This document shows, piece by piece, positions 5,732-6,355 of a stretch of DNA of 6,355 nt. The translations under genes and the position numbers were made by a program. Source of the stretch: Syntrophomonadaceae bacterium (GTDB lineage Bacteria > Bacillota > Dethiobacteria > DTU022); the NCBI GenBank assembly GCA_007131435.1, contig SLQM01000119.1:1-6355 (forward strand). The letters are read 5' to 3'. Under the pieces are notes generated by a model, which was not told the origin of the DNA, made no database searches, and saw only the letters and a program-made list of their open reading frames with translations. How positions within the stretch are numbered: the stretch's first letter is position 1; every line of letters starts with the position of its first letter.

Positions 5732-5815
5732 ACCGCTTAAAAATTAGGATAGGCAGGCTTTTGACCCCAAAACCCTGGACAAAAATCTAGTCAATAAAAA
5801 AGATCCCCCTATGAA

Positions 5816-5841
5816 GCAGTTCAAAAAAGCAGATCAAAAAG
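5816..5841 (+). repeat. Imperfect 13-base tandem duplication beside the terminator
   Basis: GCAGTTCAAAAAA (5816-5828) is followed directly by GCAGATCAAAAAG (5829-5841), 11 of 13 bases identical. A related AAAAAAGATCCCCC segment lies just upstream (5796-5809) and resembles the left arm of the terminator. Replication slippage in A-rich DNA is the simplest explanation. Confidence 0.5.
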
Positions 5842-5862
5842 ACCCCCACCAGGGGGTTTTTT
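5837..5862. terminator. Bidirectional rho-independent terminator between convergent genes
   Basis: CCCCC (5843-5847) pairs with GGGGG (5852-5856) around an ACCA loop. A flanking A run (5836-5840) and a T run (5857-5862) give a U tail in both directions. It is correctly placed to end transcription of the DUF192 gene from the left and of the minus-strand gene from the right. Confidence 0.88.
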
Positions 5863-5868
5863 CATATT

Positions 5869-5890
5869 TTAAAGCAGAAAATTGCTTTAA
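5869..5890. repeat. Palindrome overlapping the stop codon of the minus-strand gene
   Basis: TTAAAGCA (5869-5876) and TGCTTTAA (5883-5890) form a perfect 8-bp stem with a GAAAAT loop. The right arm contains the stop codon of the minus-strand gene (5887-5889). It may add 3' end stability to that message upstream of the main terminator. Confidence 0.5.
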
Positions 5891-6285
5891 GAGAGCAGGA
5901 AATGACGCAGGGTACTGATCCGGTCGTATTCTTTGCCGATTAAATCTTCCATTTCAAACTCGAGGGTGTTGCACAGCGCGGTGAGGTAAAAGAGGTGCTT
6001 GCCAAGCTCCTCGGCAATTACCTCGCGGCAGTGTTCGCACATTTTACCCTTAATGTGGGAATCCATGTACTTGCTGCAGTCCTTCAGGGCGGTTGATGGG
6101 GGAAACTGCTTTTTGTTGGCATTAATTGATATACAGCCGCAGTCGGTGACCGTTTTTATAACGCTGCGGTTAACCCTGGCTGTAGATTCCTGGTATTTTG
6201 AGAGGCAGTCAAGGATGCTGCGGTGGCGGATCAAGACTTCTGACACCATATCCTGGAAATTGCTGATCACTTCGTTATCCTTCAT
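5887..6285 (-). CDS. Conserved-looking uncharacterised protein with CxC/CxxC cysteines and MazG-like C-terminal helices
   Basis: The 132-residue product has no signal peptide or membrane segment and should be cytoplasmic. Residues 1-45 look like a long amphipathic helix. Four cysteines form a possible metal site: Cys49 and Cys51 (DCGC), and Cys83 and Cys86 (CEHC); Cys27, Cys70 and Cys105 are extra. Residues 92-122, from EELGKHLFYLTALCN onward, resemble a MazG-type helix (EELGDxLFYL), but the acidic residue after Gly is Lys96, so pyrophosphatase activity is doubtful. From memory it resembles small clostridial proteins found near disA/radA and sometimes labelled DUF1573; I cannot confirm that. 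The coding call is strong because the ATG has GAGGTGA (6293-6299) 7 bases upstream, a consensus promoter lies before it, and a shared terminator lies after it. It converges on the DUF192 gene. Confidence 0.85.
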   Translation of the reverse strand: MKDNEVISNFQDMVSEVLIRHRSILDCLSKYQESTARVNRSVIKTVTDCGCISINANKKQFPPSTALKDCSKYMDSHIKGKMCEHCREVIAEELGKHLFYLTALCNTLEFEMEDLIGKEYDRISTLRHFLLS

Positions 6286-6292
6286 CTGCTGG

Positions 6293-6299
6293 TCACCTC
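6293..6299 (-). promoter_or_regulatory. Ribosome binding site of the minus-strand gene
   Basis: GAGGTGA on the minus strand lies 7 bases before the ATG at 6285-6283. It fixes that start and supports reading this strand as coding rather than the overlapping plus-strand frame. Confidence 0.8.
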
Positions 6300-6325
6300 G
6301 GTTTTTGATTGAACATGTCTACATA

Positions 6326-6355
6326 ATTATACTTTTATAGTTCTTGCCATGTCAA
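6326..6355 (-). promoter_or_regulatory. Consensus sigma-A-type promoter of the minus-strand gene
   Basis: On the minus strand TTGACA (6355-6350) and TATAAT (6331-6326) are both perfect hexamers, separated by 18 bases. The predicted transcription start is near 6319, giving a leader of about 34 bases. The spacer contains AAGAACTATAAA, also found upstream of nfo at 2454-2465. Near-consensus hexamers suggest steady or strong expression. Confidence 0.85.

Noticed and set aside
5999..6340. 113-residue plus-strand frame at the right end
   Set aside because: It overlaps the minus-strand gene, which has a consensus promoter, ribosome binding site and terminator. The plus-strand frame has no comparable signals.
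1..6355. CRISPR array, tRNA, rRNA, insertion sequence or toxin-antitoxin pair
   Set aside because: No regularly spaced repeats of array length, no cloverleaf or rRNA sequence, no transposase and no small paired genes were found. The short repeats present are only two-copy.

Overview
The window looks like chromosomal DNA from a Bacillota/Clostridia-type bacterium, perhaps an anaerobe of the Peptococcaceae or Syntrophomonadaceae kind. This placement is an inference. It rests on strong purine-rich Shine-Dalgarno sequences, GTG and TTG starts, consensus sigma-A-like promoter spacing, the protein families present, and a GGGGACG-core palindromic repeat that I recall from such genomes. No phage, insertion sequence, tRNA, rRNA or CRISPR array is visible.

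Layout. 1-1050 (+) is the 3' part of a tetratricopeptide-repeat protein ending in a helix-turn-helix-like segment; its start lies outside the window. 1051-1225 is a gap containing a REP-like palindrome, a candidate promoter and a cluster of CGGGT/ACCCG inverted repeats. 1226-3319 (+) holds three closely spaced genes: a YjbQ/UPF0047 protein, a zinc-type Sir2 NAD-dependent deacylase, and endonuclease IV (nfo). 3320-3573 is a 254-base gap with a second, degenerate REP-like palindrome. 3574-4959 (+) is radA, and 5114-5731 (+) is a DUF192 lipoprotein. A bidirectional terminator at about 5837-5862 separates that gene from the convergent gene at 5887-6285 (-). This last gene encodes a conserved-looking 132-residue cysteine-containing protein with a MazG-like C-terminal helix pattern, and it has a nearly perfect promoter at 6326-6355.

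How the genes fit together. Nfo (abasic-site repair) and RadA (recombination-intermediate processing) are genome-maintenance enzymes. The sirtuin links NAD status to protein acylation, and YjbQ is a small metal-binding enzyme of uncertain physiological role. yjbQ-sir2-nfo may be one transcription unit, because the gaps are 31 and 74 bases with no terminator. In many Bacillota radA is followed by disA; here it is followed by a lipoprotein gene.

All five complete plus-strand genes fall in known families. I found no clear new multi-gene system. The items most worth a second look are the uncharacterised minus-strand protein, the palindrome cluster overlapping the candidate yjbQ promoter, the two REP-like elements, and a 12-base motif shared by the nfo leader and the minus-strand promoter.
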